DNA from: Hymenoscyphus infarciens
Taxonomy: Eukaryota; Ascomycota; Leotiomycetes; Helotiales; Helotiaceae
Assembly: GCA_001414345.1 (NCBI GenBank)
Contig: LLCB01000063.1
Location: forward strand, 124,001 to 188,000
DNA length: 64,000 nucleotides
Direction of reading: 5' to 3'
Positions 31,991 to 42,304 of this stretch are shown here, piece by piece. The notes beneath the pieces are model-generated. The model had not been told where the DNA came from, searched no databases, and saw only the letters and a program-made list of their open reading frames with translations. Made by a program: the position numbers and the translations under genes. Each line of letters begins with the position of its first letter. The stretch's first letter is position 1.

Positions 31991-33432
31991 GGTTGACGCT
32001 GGTGATAGTGGTGGGTGCAGTTTCGTTACTGCCTTTGTCTTTCGTAGTAGTCTACGTTTCCGATTTAGGGTATCTGAAAGTCGTGGGAAGTTGGTATTGT
32101 TATTCCAAGTCGAAGTAATCACCCCGCGTTAGTGTTTACTCCAGAAGCCCCGGTTCGGATAACCCACCTGCATATCCGGGTGGTTGGTCCGAAAGTTAAT
32201 CCGATCTTGGCCTCAAACCATAAACTTTCGAATTAGATTCAGCATCAAGAAACACCAAGATATTGATCGCATCTCATTGTGCACAAGAGGTGCAATGGTC
32301 GAATACTCCATTCCCCGTTACGGATAAATGATCACCCCCAGAGGCTAAGGCATTCCGATGAGAAGGCCATCAATTTTGACCAACTGGTCAAACCTGTCTT
32401 CGGATCTTGACTTGCATTCAGCACTGGGAAGTTTAAAGAAGTTAACCGCACTTTCATTATCAGCAAAAGGTGCAATGGTTGAGTATTGGGTTGAGAGCTT
32501 GAATCTGCTTTCAAGGGAAAAGGGGACTCCCGAGAAGGTATTATGCGAGAAGTCATAGAACAACCGGCTGAATGAGGATGATTTACCAAACTTAACTCAA
32601 GTCTATTTTTGTTTCCTTGGTTGTATTCGGCGTCAAGGGACTTGCAGAGATCCCCGAATCTTCATTCTAGTCAAGCGGCTATAGTCGAGTATAGATACAG
32701 AGGCTCCTTATGTTCTCCCCCTTTCCCCGCCGTCTCATTGGAGAAACACACAGTGATAGTGCCGTAAATCCATAATCTGGTAGCTGAATTATCACATAAC
32801 TTTGCCCCTAAACCCTTAGTGTCTTTTGGTACACTAATAGACATGTTGTCGTGTCCATGCTGGTGAACTCTCGTCTCTCGCTTCTTCTCCCTTCGACATC
32901 CTGGTCTGAACTCTCGTCTATTAAACTAGCCCGGAACATTGGTTGAGCAAAGTTTTTCCTGCTCGCTTGTCGATACATATAACCCTTTTCATTAGCCTTT
33001 CGTCTGACCTGTAACTCCCAGTCGAGTACTTGGTACGATGTTATTTTGTAGCTAACATCCGCCTACCACGCCAATAAAAGGTCTTGTAGATATATACTCG
33101 GAACATATATATAAAGTTCACGTCCCTACTGCCCGTTAATTTTGTATTTTAGGACGCCCTAATTCTACCTCATCTTGCTATCACAGCCACGACTTCATAT
33201 CAACATGACACCACCCATCAAGTAAAGAAATCTCAATTCCGAACTCTCTACGGAGTCGGAGCTCAAAAATCCGGATTCACTATCTAAGTTCGGAAGTGGG
33301 GTAAACAAGGCTCCTCCCTGGAAATTCCCACTATCACCACCTCATATATCAGCTTTCAACTCATCTTTTACACTCATTCCTCTCTTAGCACTTTTTGTTT
33401 CTCGTACTCGATTTTGAGGGAAATAGGAGGCA
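31991..33432. other. Divergent intergenic region between the 2EXR and agmatinase-like genes
   Basis: This 1.4 kb stretch has no supported gene. A plus-strand stretch at 32358-32558 (LTNWSNLSSDLDLHSALGSL) has a leucine-rich look but no start, end or family. The phrase AGGTGCAATGGT recurs at about 32288 and 32468. TA-rich sequence near 33090-33115 (ATATATATAAAG) could be a TATA region for an upstream start of the agmatinase-like gene. Confidence 0.4.
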
Positions 33433-34998
33433 ATGCGGTTTTCATCGTCAATTTGCAGTGCTTTGATAGGTGGGGTGATCAGCGGTGTAACAGCACACTC
33501 TCACCATGAACACGACGGGGAGAAGGAAGTTCCACTGCATGAACGGGAGTACAGCCAGGATTCACATGAGGAATTGGAAAGGAAATGGAGTTTTGAGGTG
33601 AGTCTTAGTTATTTTTGAAATTATTCTTGCCGAGGCAATGATGATGATGAAGTTGAACTGGAAAAAAATTTCCTTGTTGCTTCTCAAACTCCCTATCTCA
33701 TGTTACAATCGAATAGGTTTTGAAGCTTGCTTCTGGAAATCTTCAATCACATCTTTGAATCTCTTGGATTTTCTTTTACATATACATACTTTCGAAATTC
33801 TCGATCCATAGATGCCTCCAGAATACTGACAACCATTACAGTGGGGATTCTCAGGAGTAAACTCCTTTGCTCACCTCGAGCATGTAAAATGCCTTATAAA
33901 ACCAGACACCCTCTTCGATGTAGGTATCATTGGAGTACCATTCGACACAGCAGTTTCCTACCGTCCAGGTTCGTAATTCCCTTTCCCCAATTTCCATCCA
34001 ATTACTCAACATCACTTTTCAACACCAGCTACAAAGCTCAACTTCTAAGGAGACAAACAGGAGCACGTTTCGGCCCACGAGCAATCCGCGCCGCCTCAGC
34101 CCGACAAACCTCCTTCCGTGGCTTCAACTTCCGTGGGGGCATAAACCCTTACTTATCATGGGCCAAAATCCTCGACTGCGGAGACATCCCCGTAACACCA
34201 TTCGACAATGCCGTAGCACTAACACAAATGACCGCCGCCTACCTAGAACTCGGTCATCGCTCTCCTCTCTCCTCCGCCATTTCCCGCCCAAAAATCATCT
34301 CGTTAGGCGGAGATCACTCGCTTGCTCTCGCTGCTTTGAGAGGCTTGAAAAAGGTTTATGGTCAACCAATTGCGGTGCTGCATTTTGATGCGCATTTGGA
34401 TACTTGGCATCCCGAGAAATATCCTAGCCCCTGGCCTAGTAAACAGGCGCAGTTTAATCATGGTTCTATGTTTTGGCTTGCTTCGAATGAGGGGTTGATC
34501 ATGAATGGTTCTTCTGTGCATGCTGGACTTCGCACCCGGCTATCTGGAGACGACTGGGCAGACTACGACGATGATACAGCACAAGGGTTCCTTCGTATCG
34601 AAGCAGACGATATCGACGAGCTCGGTCCAAAAGGTGTCATTGAAGCGATTATGAAGAGAATGGGTACTGAAACTCCGGTTTATTTGTCGGTTGATATCGA
34701 TGTTCTTGATCCGGGATTGGCTCCTGGAACTGGAACTCCCGAGGCTGGGGGATGGAGTAGTAGGGAGTTGATTCGGATTTTGAGGGGGGTGGAGGGGTTA
34801 AATATTGTGGGTGCTGATATTGTGGAGGTTGCGCCGGCTTATGATGGGGTTGGGGAACAGACTGCACTTGCTGGTGCACAGGTTGCGTATGAGATTTTGA
34901 CTAGTATTGTTAAGAGGGGGTTGAGGGATATGGGAAAGGTTGATGAGATTCCTGGGAGGCATGGGAAGGTAGCAGAGACTGGGAAAGATGAGTTGTGA
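33433..34998 (+). CDS. Agmatinase-like ureohydrolase with signal peptide
   Basis: Three exons (33433-33597, 33842-33968, 34061-34998) join in phase to 409 residues. Ureohydrolases of this family split agmatine or related guanidino compounds into urea and an amine (putrescine) with two Mn ions. All metal ligands are present: GGDH (H183), HFDAHLD (D207, H209, D211) and VDIDVLD (D309, D311). [21 protein letters not shown] and [11 protein letters not shown] further support the family. The first 21 residues ([20 protein letters not shown]) look like a signal peptide, followed by a His-rich stretch ([10 protein letters not shown]), so secretion or vacuolar location is likely. Intron 1 is 244 nt, longer than others here; a missed mini-exon is possible. 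It converges with the LaeA-like gene. Confidence 0.9.
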
Positions 34999-35888
34999 GG
35001 CGCGAAGAGGTGGTAGCTGGGTGCTGAGAAAGAAGAAGATGAAAATGAAAGTGGTCCGGGGAATGAAGGATGAAAATTGTATGGAAAGGTTACAAATTGC
35101 AAAGAATGATCAAGCTAAACTTTTTGAATGCAAGCCTTCCGTGAAGAACGAGTAATAAAGTAAGAATCCTGAGCATTAACCTGATAACCCTATTTCTCTA
35201 TTACCCTGGAAATTCTTACAAAATTCCAGCCATTGTACGAGAGCAATTGAAGAGTTGAGAAGTCGAGTTCTTGATTCTTCTAAACTTCCTCGGAGACAGA
35301 TATACTTATACAGATAATATCCACGTAAAAACATCTGTTTTTCATAAATTACCCAAATAAATAGAATAAGAAGAATCAGATGCTTTTACAATGATACTAG
35401 GATTGCAAAAGAAGATAGTCTATCAAGTATCCTCGATTGCAAACTCGTAGGAGCTTGGCGAAACTCGCTGGGTACATGGGATAACGAAGCGATCGCGATA
35501 TAGATACGATGGTGTGGTAAGTCTGATCAAGCGACCCAACAAATGAGATATGGAGAATAAGTAAAGAAAAAGCTTCAAAGGCACACAAGAACCCAATCCT
35601 TCCACTTGGCACTAAGAGAATAAAAAGGGGACTTCAAGCTTCAAGCGGAAAAGCAAAAAAATAACAGCTAGGAAATCAAAAGAACCAGATCCGAAACTTC
35701 TCGATCGCTTTCTTGAACTAAAGGCTTGGGCGTTTGAGAAGATGAAATGACTGTGAGTATCAAAAGCTAACAAGAGTACGAGTTGTTCCAAGGAGCTCTG
35801 AGGAAGGAAAAATATAAACAAACGACAGTTCCTCAATCTCATTACAAACAAGAAAACTGCGTACAGTCTTTAACTTCAATTTCATTAA
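34999..35888. other. Convergent 3' intergenic region
   Basis: This 0.9 kb lies between the agmatinase-like and LaeA-like stop codons. Several minus-strand open frames (35397-35851) are phenylalanine/serine-rich chance frames with no family match. It presumably holds the two 3' UTRs. Confidence 0.45.
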
Positions 35889-37611
35889 CTACGTAGCTAG
35901 GCTTTCCGGCTCCAGAGGTTTACGTCCATAAACGACCAATCTATATCCAAATTAGTACCACACCAAATAAAGGGGAAGGAAGAAAAAAACTCACACAGGC
36001 ACATATCCATGAATACTCTTATCCTTAATATTCTTCCTAACCTCCACCATTCCCACCTCAACCTCATCCCTCGTCATCCCATGCGCCCTCGTCATAATAG
36101 CCATACTAATACTCGGCAGTCCATCCAAGAAATTAGCCATACTCCACATCCCCATCAACTTCTGCGTCTTCCCTTTCGGCCACGTATTACTAGGCCATTT
36201 CGCATGTCGTTCCGTAACACCCTCAAACCCCGCATCTCTCATAAACTGCGCATACTTTAAAGTGCAAGCCCAATCACGACCAATCTTTGCGGCACCACTG
36301 ATTATTTTTCGGTTCCAGGCTTGGATGGGCGTGCCGTCGGCTGTTCCGTCGAGGGACCGGAGGTCCATTACTATGTCTTGGATTTCGAAGTAGCCGCCAG
36401 GGGTGAGGGCGTCGAAGGCGCGTTTGAATACTGCGGCGGGGTTTTGGAAACAAGTGAAGAGCATGCGCCCGTGGATGAAGTCGAATTTGGAGGAGTAGGT
36501 CCATTCATCTTCTGCGTCGTCAATTTCAAATTGGCAGTTTGGAGGGACGTATTCTGGCTGGATTGGACTTAGATCTGTATTTTTTGGTAAGTAACCTTTG
36601 AAAAAGTAGGATGTGGATTTGAGTACCAGTTCCTATGACTGTGGCTTGAGGATTCCTCTCGGCGTATTCTAATGCCCATGATCCTGTTCCTGTTCCGATA
36701 TCAAGTACTCTGGTAGGGTTGTCAACAGGAGCGATGTGAAGACGACCATCGAGTGTGAGAGTCCATAGATGATGTTGGAGATTTAGTCGATCTTGCTCTA
36801 TGTCGTCATTGGGTAAAAAGTATTGCCCTTCTTTATATTTGTGATAACTCCTGCCATTCTCCATAATCGTTTCGTACAGACTTGATCGTAGTGACATGGT
36901 GGAAGACTGTATGTCAGAACCAATGGCTGAATCGCTGTCGCTCATTTCGGAATCAACGTGTAATGATGTAGGATAATAACCGTCGTCTGGCAATACGACA
37001 TCATCTTTGTTCTGGGCATCCGAACGTTCAGGTTGGTCTGTCATCTCCTGATCTGATGTAGTTGATTCTTCGCCTTGTGGCTCGGGGTAAGCATCAGCAG
37101 TCGCTTGATCTTGGTATCCATGCTGAGCGTGATGAAATTGATATCCGGTATCCGTTACATTTGACGTATTAGACTCTGCACTTAGGGGTGAACTAGATCC
37201 TTCTTTTGACGCGTGGTTTCCCTCTAATGTCTCTGGCTTATCTTCATGGTGTGAGCTTGAGAGAATACCCGAACTTCCCGCGGAAACCGGTTGCTGAGGA
37301 GGTGAAGCCGCGGCTTGGGTTGGATCTTTTGAATCAATAAATGTATCCGGAGTGGTTTGATTGGGAGAAGTTTGGACAGCTCCGTAACCTGTAATTGTTT
37401 GCGATTGTGGCAGCAATGATGGCTGATTGCTTTGGTGGTGTATATTGTCTTCCAACGTGATGGGCGGCACAGCAACATCATAAATATGAGCTGCTTGCTC
37501 TTTTTGAATCGATTGATTAGGTTGAACCATCTTCGGAGCTGGTACGGATAGCTCGGGCTGGGTCAATGCTGGAGTAACCTCTTCCGAAGGTAGAGGGGGT
37601 TGAGAAGTCAT
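35889..37611 (-). CDS. LaeA-like SAM-dependent methyltransferase
   Basis: Exons 36627-37611, 35995-36574 and 35889-35940 give 538 residues. Extending across the last intron (GTGAGT...ATATAG) replaces an early stop with a family-like end, YVPVLVVYGRKPLEP. The first 300 residues are low-complexity (Ser, Gln, Glu, Pro) and probably disordered. The methyltransferase fold has motif I VLDIGTGTGSWALEYAER (from 302), then IGTDLSPIQPEYVPPNCQFE, FDFIHGRML and ALTPGGYFEIQDI. LaeA-like proteins are nuclear or cytosolic regulators; LaeA itself controls secondary metabolism, but most paralogues are uncharacterised and the methyl acceptor is unknown. The small second intron begins with GTACTC. Confidence 0.87.
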
Positions 37612-38621
37612 TTGCAGTTGGTTGATCCGACGTCGTCTATGTGACTTGGGATTATGAGAGAAGAGCCTGAGAGGCGACCCTTTTTTATACAGCAGTATTC
37701 AATGCTTGCCTTGACCTTCTCCTGGTTGTGTGGCACTGATTGTCTCCGTCTCCGTCATTAAGGTCGTTTTATGTTCAACTCGTTAAGGTGCTCCTCATCT
37801 CCTCGAGGCGCATGAAAGATCGGTAGTCGCGTGGTCGAAGTAGCATGTAATGTACGTATCCTTGCCGAGAGAGAAACATACAGTGTCAATGAATCGAAGC
37901 AGAGGCAAGGCACACGTGGAAGCAGGGAGGGAGAGGGGAGTACTTGTACCTACGTACTCGAGAGGTGTATGGTATATACAGTACGTAAAGGAAGAAGCGT
38001 TTCAAAACGGGAGAAATTGCTACACCTTATCGTCTGCTGAAAGAGGAAGTCCTCCAAGAGGTTGCAGCGCTAAATTGTACTCAACTGCAGGAGGAATGGC
38101 ATGGGTATTTATCCGGAAATCCTCTTTTCCTTTACCCATTGCATTGATTGTACTTGTCCGCAGGAAGCGTGGTGCGATACGAAGACCGGCGATGGAAGCA
38201 CAGAAGAGCAGGTGAGAGCACATTAGATAAAGACTTACCGTGGGACGAGATTGAAAGCTGTAGATGGTTGAGATGAGGTTGTTTGTGTAAGTGTGCAAGT
38301 ATTGGAAGCGGCACGGCAAAGAAATGCAGCCGTGACATCCAAGTTTACCACTTGTGGCTGCGGTTTGGCATAGCACCAATCATAGAGAGAATGATTGTTA
38401 TCAAATTAGTTTCAGGTTTGTGTGGAAGAGTGTTTGAATTAGATTTATTATTTATAACAAATAGCACAAGCCAGAGCCCAAGAGCAAAGGCGCTAGGTGC
38501 ACGGCCAGGTTTTGTGCGGCTCGCCTCCCGCCTGACACCGGCTTGCTTGTCGGCCAGATATTACAATTGGTGACTGACTGATACTCTATCCCATCAACCA
38601 ACAACACCATAATACGCTATC
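37612..38621. promoter_or_regulatory. Divergent upstream region of the LaeA-like and clathrin light chain genes
   Basis: This 1.0 kb stretch lies between two start codons on opposite strands. No gene is supported; the open frames at 37831-38379 overlap on both strands and lack family resemblance. It should contain both promoters. Confidence 0.45.
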
Positions 38622-39460
38622 ATGGCAGACCGATTTCCTTCACTTGAGGAGTTCGACTCTGGCGGTAAGCTAACACCGTCCCAATCCGCCCATACCTCTG
38701 CAAACGCAACCCTCAATACTGATAAGGAGCAGCACAATCAACACCACAAGGCACCCCAGGCTTTGAGACTGCGACCGGCGACGACTTCCTAAGTCGAGAG
38801 AAGGCCCTTCTAGGCGATGACGCAAACCAGTTCTCCAACGCCGCGTTCGTAGAGGAAGGCGACGATGACGACCTTCTCGGCGGTGGAGGTGGTGGAGGTG
38901 GAAACGAGGAGTTTGAATTCGAGAGCTCGTTCCCAGCTATCGACACACAAAACGAGGTGCGTCTAATCTTCCACGTCTTCACTTTCCAATTCTCGTACTG
39001 ATAAACTACACAGGGTGTAGCACCAGGCGGCACCATCACCTCCAACGCCCCCTACCAAAGCAACTACTTCCCTCGCGCCGAAGACGAAGTGGAGCCCGAA
39101 GTCATCAAACAATGGCGTGAACGACGAGACCTCGGACTCCAGTCCCGCGAGGAGAAGTCGGAAGAGCGCAAAGCTGAGACCATCAAGGCCGCCCAAGAGA
39201 ACATCGACGATTTCTACAACAACTACAATTCCAAGAAGGAGAAGATGCTAGCACAAACCAAGCGCGATGCCGAGGAGTTTCTGGCGGGTAGAGAAGACAC
39301 GAGTTCGGGCGGAACAAGCTGGGAGCGGATTGCCAAGTTGGTCGATTTGAGCGGGAAGGGTGCGAGAGGTGGTGCTAGTGGTACAGGAAAGGAGAAGTTC
39401 CGTGAGCTGTTGGTTAGTTTGAGAAAGGATGAGAAGGCTCCGGGTGCTACTGGCATCTAA
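38622..39460 (+). CDS. CLC1: Clathrin light chain
   Basis: Three exons, 38622-38664, about 38730-38956 and 39014-39460, give 238 residues. Clathrin light chain binds the heavy-chain hub and regulates assembly of coated vesicles at the plasma membrane and Golgi. The family start MADRFPSLEEFDSG is intact. The acidic and glycine-rich N-terminal part (EEGDDDDLLGGGGGGGG, then FESSFPAIDTQNE) precedes the long heavy-chain-binding helix (VIKQWRERRDLGLQSREEKS to FYNNYNSKKEKMLAQTKRD) and the conserved C-terminal region WERIAKLVDLSGK. The second-exon acceptor is ambiguous by one codon (38727 or 38730, both in frame). It converges with CDC37. Confidence 0.93.
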
Positions 39461-39703
39461 ATGAGATGGTGAATATCTGGGAAAGCGAAGTGGCGGACTT
39501 GTAAGATCTGAGCAGATGGTTGGTTGTATTTCTCCAGGGCTCACCAGGCCTGCCTTTTTCGGGTGGATATGGGCGGCGTTAAAAATACACGGCAGAAATC
39601 ACGATTACTTTTGACTAAATAGTTTCTGATCGCCCTTTTTTTTATTACTACATGCTTCCTGAACACCTCGCTGAATGTTGCCAATGAAATGTCTTGGGAC
39701 TCG

Positions 39704-39808
39704 CATGGAAAATACTCTTGTCAGGACGAGTGCGAAGCACATCACAGAATCTTGAGTTCCCCTGCACTCTGACGCCCGCCCAGTCCTGACAAGAGTGTTT
39801 TCCCAATG
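39704..39808. repeat. Inverted repeat in the CLC1/CDC37 convergent gap
   Basis: Arms 39704-39727 and 39783-39808 are near-perfect reverse complements, sharing CTCTTGTCAGGAC and flanking GGAAAA/TTTTCC, with a 55-bp loop. This could fold as a terminator-like hairpin in either transcript or be a miniature element; no clear target duplication is seen. Confidence 0.55.
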
Positions 39809-39868
39809 AGTACCTTACCGTTTATCATGATCTACCTAAACCGCGGCCCATAATTAAGTAAGAGGAAA

Positions 39869-41709
39869 TCACTCCGGGTCCTCGGAATACTTCGAAGCAA
39901 GGGAAGCTTCTTGCTGAGCTGCTTTCTCTTGCTCCTCAAACTCCTTCAATGCCTTTTGCCCTTCTTCAGTTGTGGCATCGATGATTTGCTCTTCCAGAGA
40001 CAACATACCACCCTGTAATATGTTAGCAAACATTCAAAATAGCCGTTTGGCTGGCACTTCCCACCATAAACTAATTGGGTGAGAGGTGCCAGCGAAACCG
40101 CTACTGTCCAGCAACATTTACTTACCTCGCTCAATTGTGCCACAACCTCCTCAGCACTCTCCACGCTCATCTTGCCCAAAACCTTGTTGACCTCATCCAG
40201 ACTTCCACTCTCCAAAGCCCGTTGAAGTCCAGGAGGGAAAGCCAAGAATAGCTCTCTTGCTTTGATTTCTGCTGGGTCTTCGCTCTTCTCGGGGGGGATT
40301 TGAATGTTGATTGTAGTACCCGGGTCAACCGCATGAAGTTGGATCTGTTCAACACCAGCACCTTCGGCTTCCTCTTGAATTCTCTGCTTCTCAATCTCCT
40401 TTGCTCGGGTTTTGATTCTCATGTAGGTACTGTTGACATCGTCAAAGAAGACCTTCTGAGCTTGATGGCCGGGGGTCGTGATGCGCTTGAAAAACATTCC
40501 AACACCATCCTTTCCCAAAGCTCGACAGTACTGAAGTAAAAGTGCCTGATGCACACACTGTTTTGCTACCTCTTGTGCTCCGGCAATTGCAGAGTTGAAT
40601 GCCATTACCAATAGCCCGTCGGTTTCTTTTTCCGCTAGGACGTGGGGGTGGGCAGATATAAATTGTAAACAAGATTTGTAATCGCCCATCTTTATGGCAG
40701 CAAATTTCTTGCCTGTTTCCGATGCCATGATGTCGTCCTCATCATCATCGACTTCTGGCTCATCAACGTCGGCATCAGCACCAGATGACTCTCCTAGGGC
40801 TGATGGGGTTTGATTTGCGAGTGCGTTGGGATTCAGCACCTCCACTGCCTGCACCTTCTCCTTCTTGGCAGGCTTCTTTTTCGACTCTTCCTCCCAGGTC
40901 TTGCTATCTGGCTTGGCAACATGCGAGCTGTCAAAACCCGTCTTGTAACTCTCACTGGTGATCTTGCTGCCCTCCTCCTTCTCAAGTTTATTCAATTCTT
41001 CGAGTAATTGCTTCTGTAAACCCTCGACCTTCGTTTTGTGCTCGTTGACTTCAGTGATATATGCCTTGAACCGATTTTCTGGTTTCTCCTCGTCTACCTT
41101 GGCTTTCACCTGGTCGACTAATGCAGCCATCATCTTCGAGTAAGTGGGAAGTTCGGTTTCTTGCGTGTGGACGCCTTCCGGTCTTGGTGGTGGCTTGTCG
41201 TCCCCGGAATTTCCAACTGATTCCATGATTGCTTGGAATATTAACTCGTCGGGGTTTCTCTTTTCAGATTCGGCACTATGCGATTCCAGGGCGGTAAGGA
41301 GGGAGGTGATGCGCTTGAGGAGGCCATCGTTGATTAATCGTTCGTATTTGTAGGTTTCTATCTTGTGCTTTCTCTCCTGCCCTGTTATCAGCATATTAAC
41401 TCGAACATATTTAGGGAACAGGGTACTGACCGCGCGGGCATTATGAAGTTGAGTTTGTTTGGCCCGGATGAAAGATTTCTTGTCGACGTTTGGGCTTTTA
41501 TGTGTCAGTACTGGGATTGGTTCAAAAGGATGGGTTTGGATAATAGAAAGAAGGATACTTACTGTACTTCAATGTCACTATCATCTGACAGTTCCAAGGC
41601 ATCTGCGAGAAAGAGTCAGCTTCGAGATTCATGGTGGTGTTGTAATACAAGGAGAAATTGAGGGGCATTTCAGGTAGTAATTACCCCACTTGCTATAATC
41701 CAAAACCAT
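39869..41709 (-). CDS. CDC37: Hsp90 co-chaperone Cdc37
   Basis: Five exons (41685-41709, 41563-41602, 41431-41494, 40126-41376, 39869-40012) join in phase to 507 residues. Cdc37 delivers protein kinases to Hsp90. The invariant N-terminus is recovered only after joining three tiny exons: MVLDYSKWDALELSDDSDIE, then VHPNVDKKSFIRAKQ and the coiled coil AERKHKIETYKYERLINDGLL. The Ser after DD is in a CK2-type acidic site known to control Cdc37. Hsp90-binding middle domain features are visible (MGDYKSCLQFISAHPHVL, CVHQALLLQYCRALG, GVGMFFKRI). The last exon encodes GGMLSLEEQIIDATTEEGQK. Introns are 113, 54, 68 and 82 nt. It is divergent to MDL1. Confidence 0.95.
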
Positions 41710-42304
41710 AGTAGCGGTTTGGCCAGATGTTGCTGGCTTTATTTCGGTGTGAAAATGGTGATTTGAATTGTCTTTGTGTCGATTCAAATGGTTGTGGTGT
41801 GTCTAGATCGGAAGATAGGTAGTGATGTGGTGTGGTGTTGTGTTTCTGTTGCGCTTTATCAAAATTCTGGAATGCGCCTACGTGAAGGCTGCGGCTTACA
41901 GGGATTTTGGGGAGCTTATGACGAAGAACGAAGCTTCTGGAAACCAAAAGCGGCAACCAAATGCTTTCCAGACCCAGGCCAATACCTTATAAATAAAAAG
42001 CAAAAGAGAACCGGAATTAAAGAGAATTGACTATCCCATTACGCAAAATTTAGAGTAAAAAATACAAGAACTTGAATAATTCAGAGCAAATAGGTTATTG
42101 CCAATTGAATAGTGTTGAAACTGCAGGGGGTCGAGGCTGATGATCCGCACTTCATATCGCAACCTCGGGGCCTTCTCCATCCCCGTCATCTACAACATTT
42201 TCAACCACCATTTTCTCAACGCATAAAATGAGAATTCTACGAAACCACGCCTCTGATACTCTGCGGTGATATCAGTGGCGACTTTATAGTATCCAGTGGA
42301 CGTG
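41710..42304. promoter_or_regulatory. Divergent promoter of CDC37 and MDL1
   Basis: This 595-bp region separates two start codons on opposite strands. Open frames in it are chance. No TATA box is obvious; heat-shock elements (nGAAnnTTC arrays) might be expected for CDC37, and only isolated GAA/TTC pairs are visible. Confidence 0.5.

Noticed and set aside
31991..32122. 44-residue N-terminal extension of the 2EXR protein
   Set aside because: It would begin at a GTG; the first ATG lies directly before the domain.
32358..32558. Leucine-rich plus-strand stretch resembling an LRR or F-box protein
   Set aside because: Only one weak leucine pattern, no splice context, no second repeat and an equally long overlapping frame on the other strand.
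35397..35851. Minus-strand Phe/Ser-rich frames between agmatinase-like and LaeA-like genes
   Set aside because: Low complexity, in the expected 3' UTR zone, no family resemblance.
37831..38379. Overlapping frames on both strands upstream of CLC1
   Set aside because: They overlap each other, show no family motifs and fall in a divergent promoter region.
42296..42304. In-frame GTG upstream of the MDL1 ATG as start
   Set aside because: Nuclear fungal genes start at ATG; the ATG at 42305 gives a good mitochondrial presequence.
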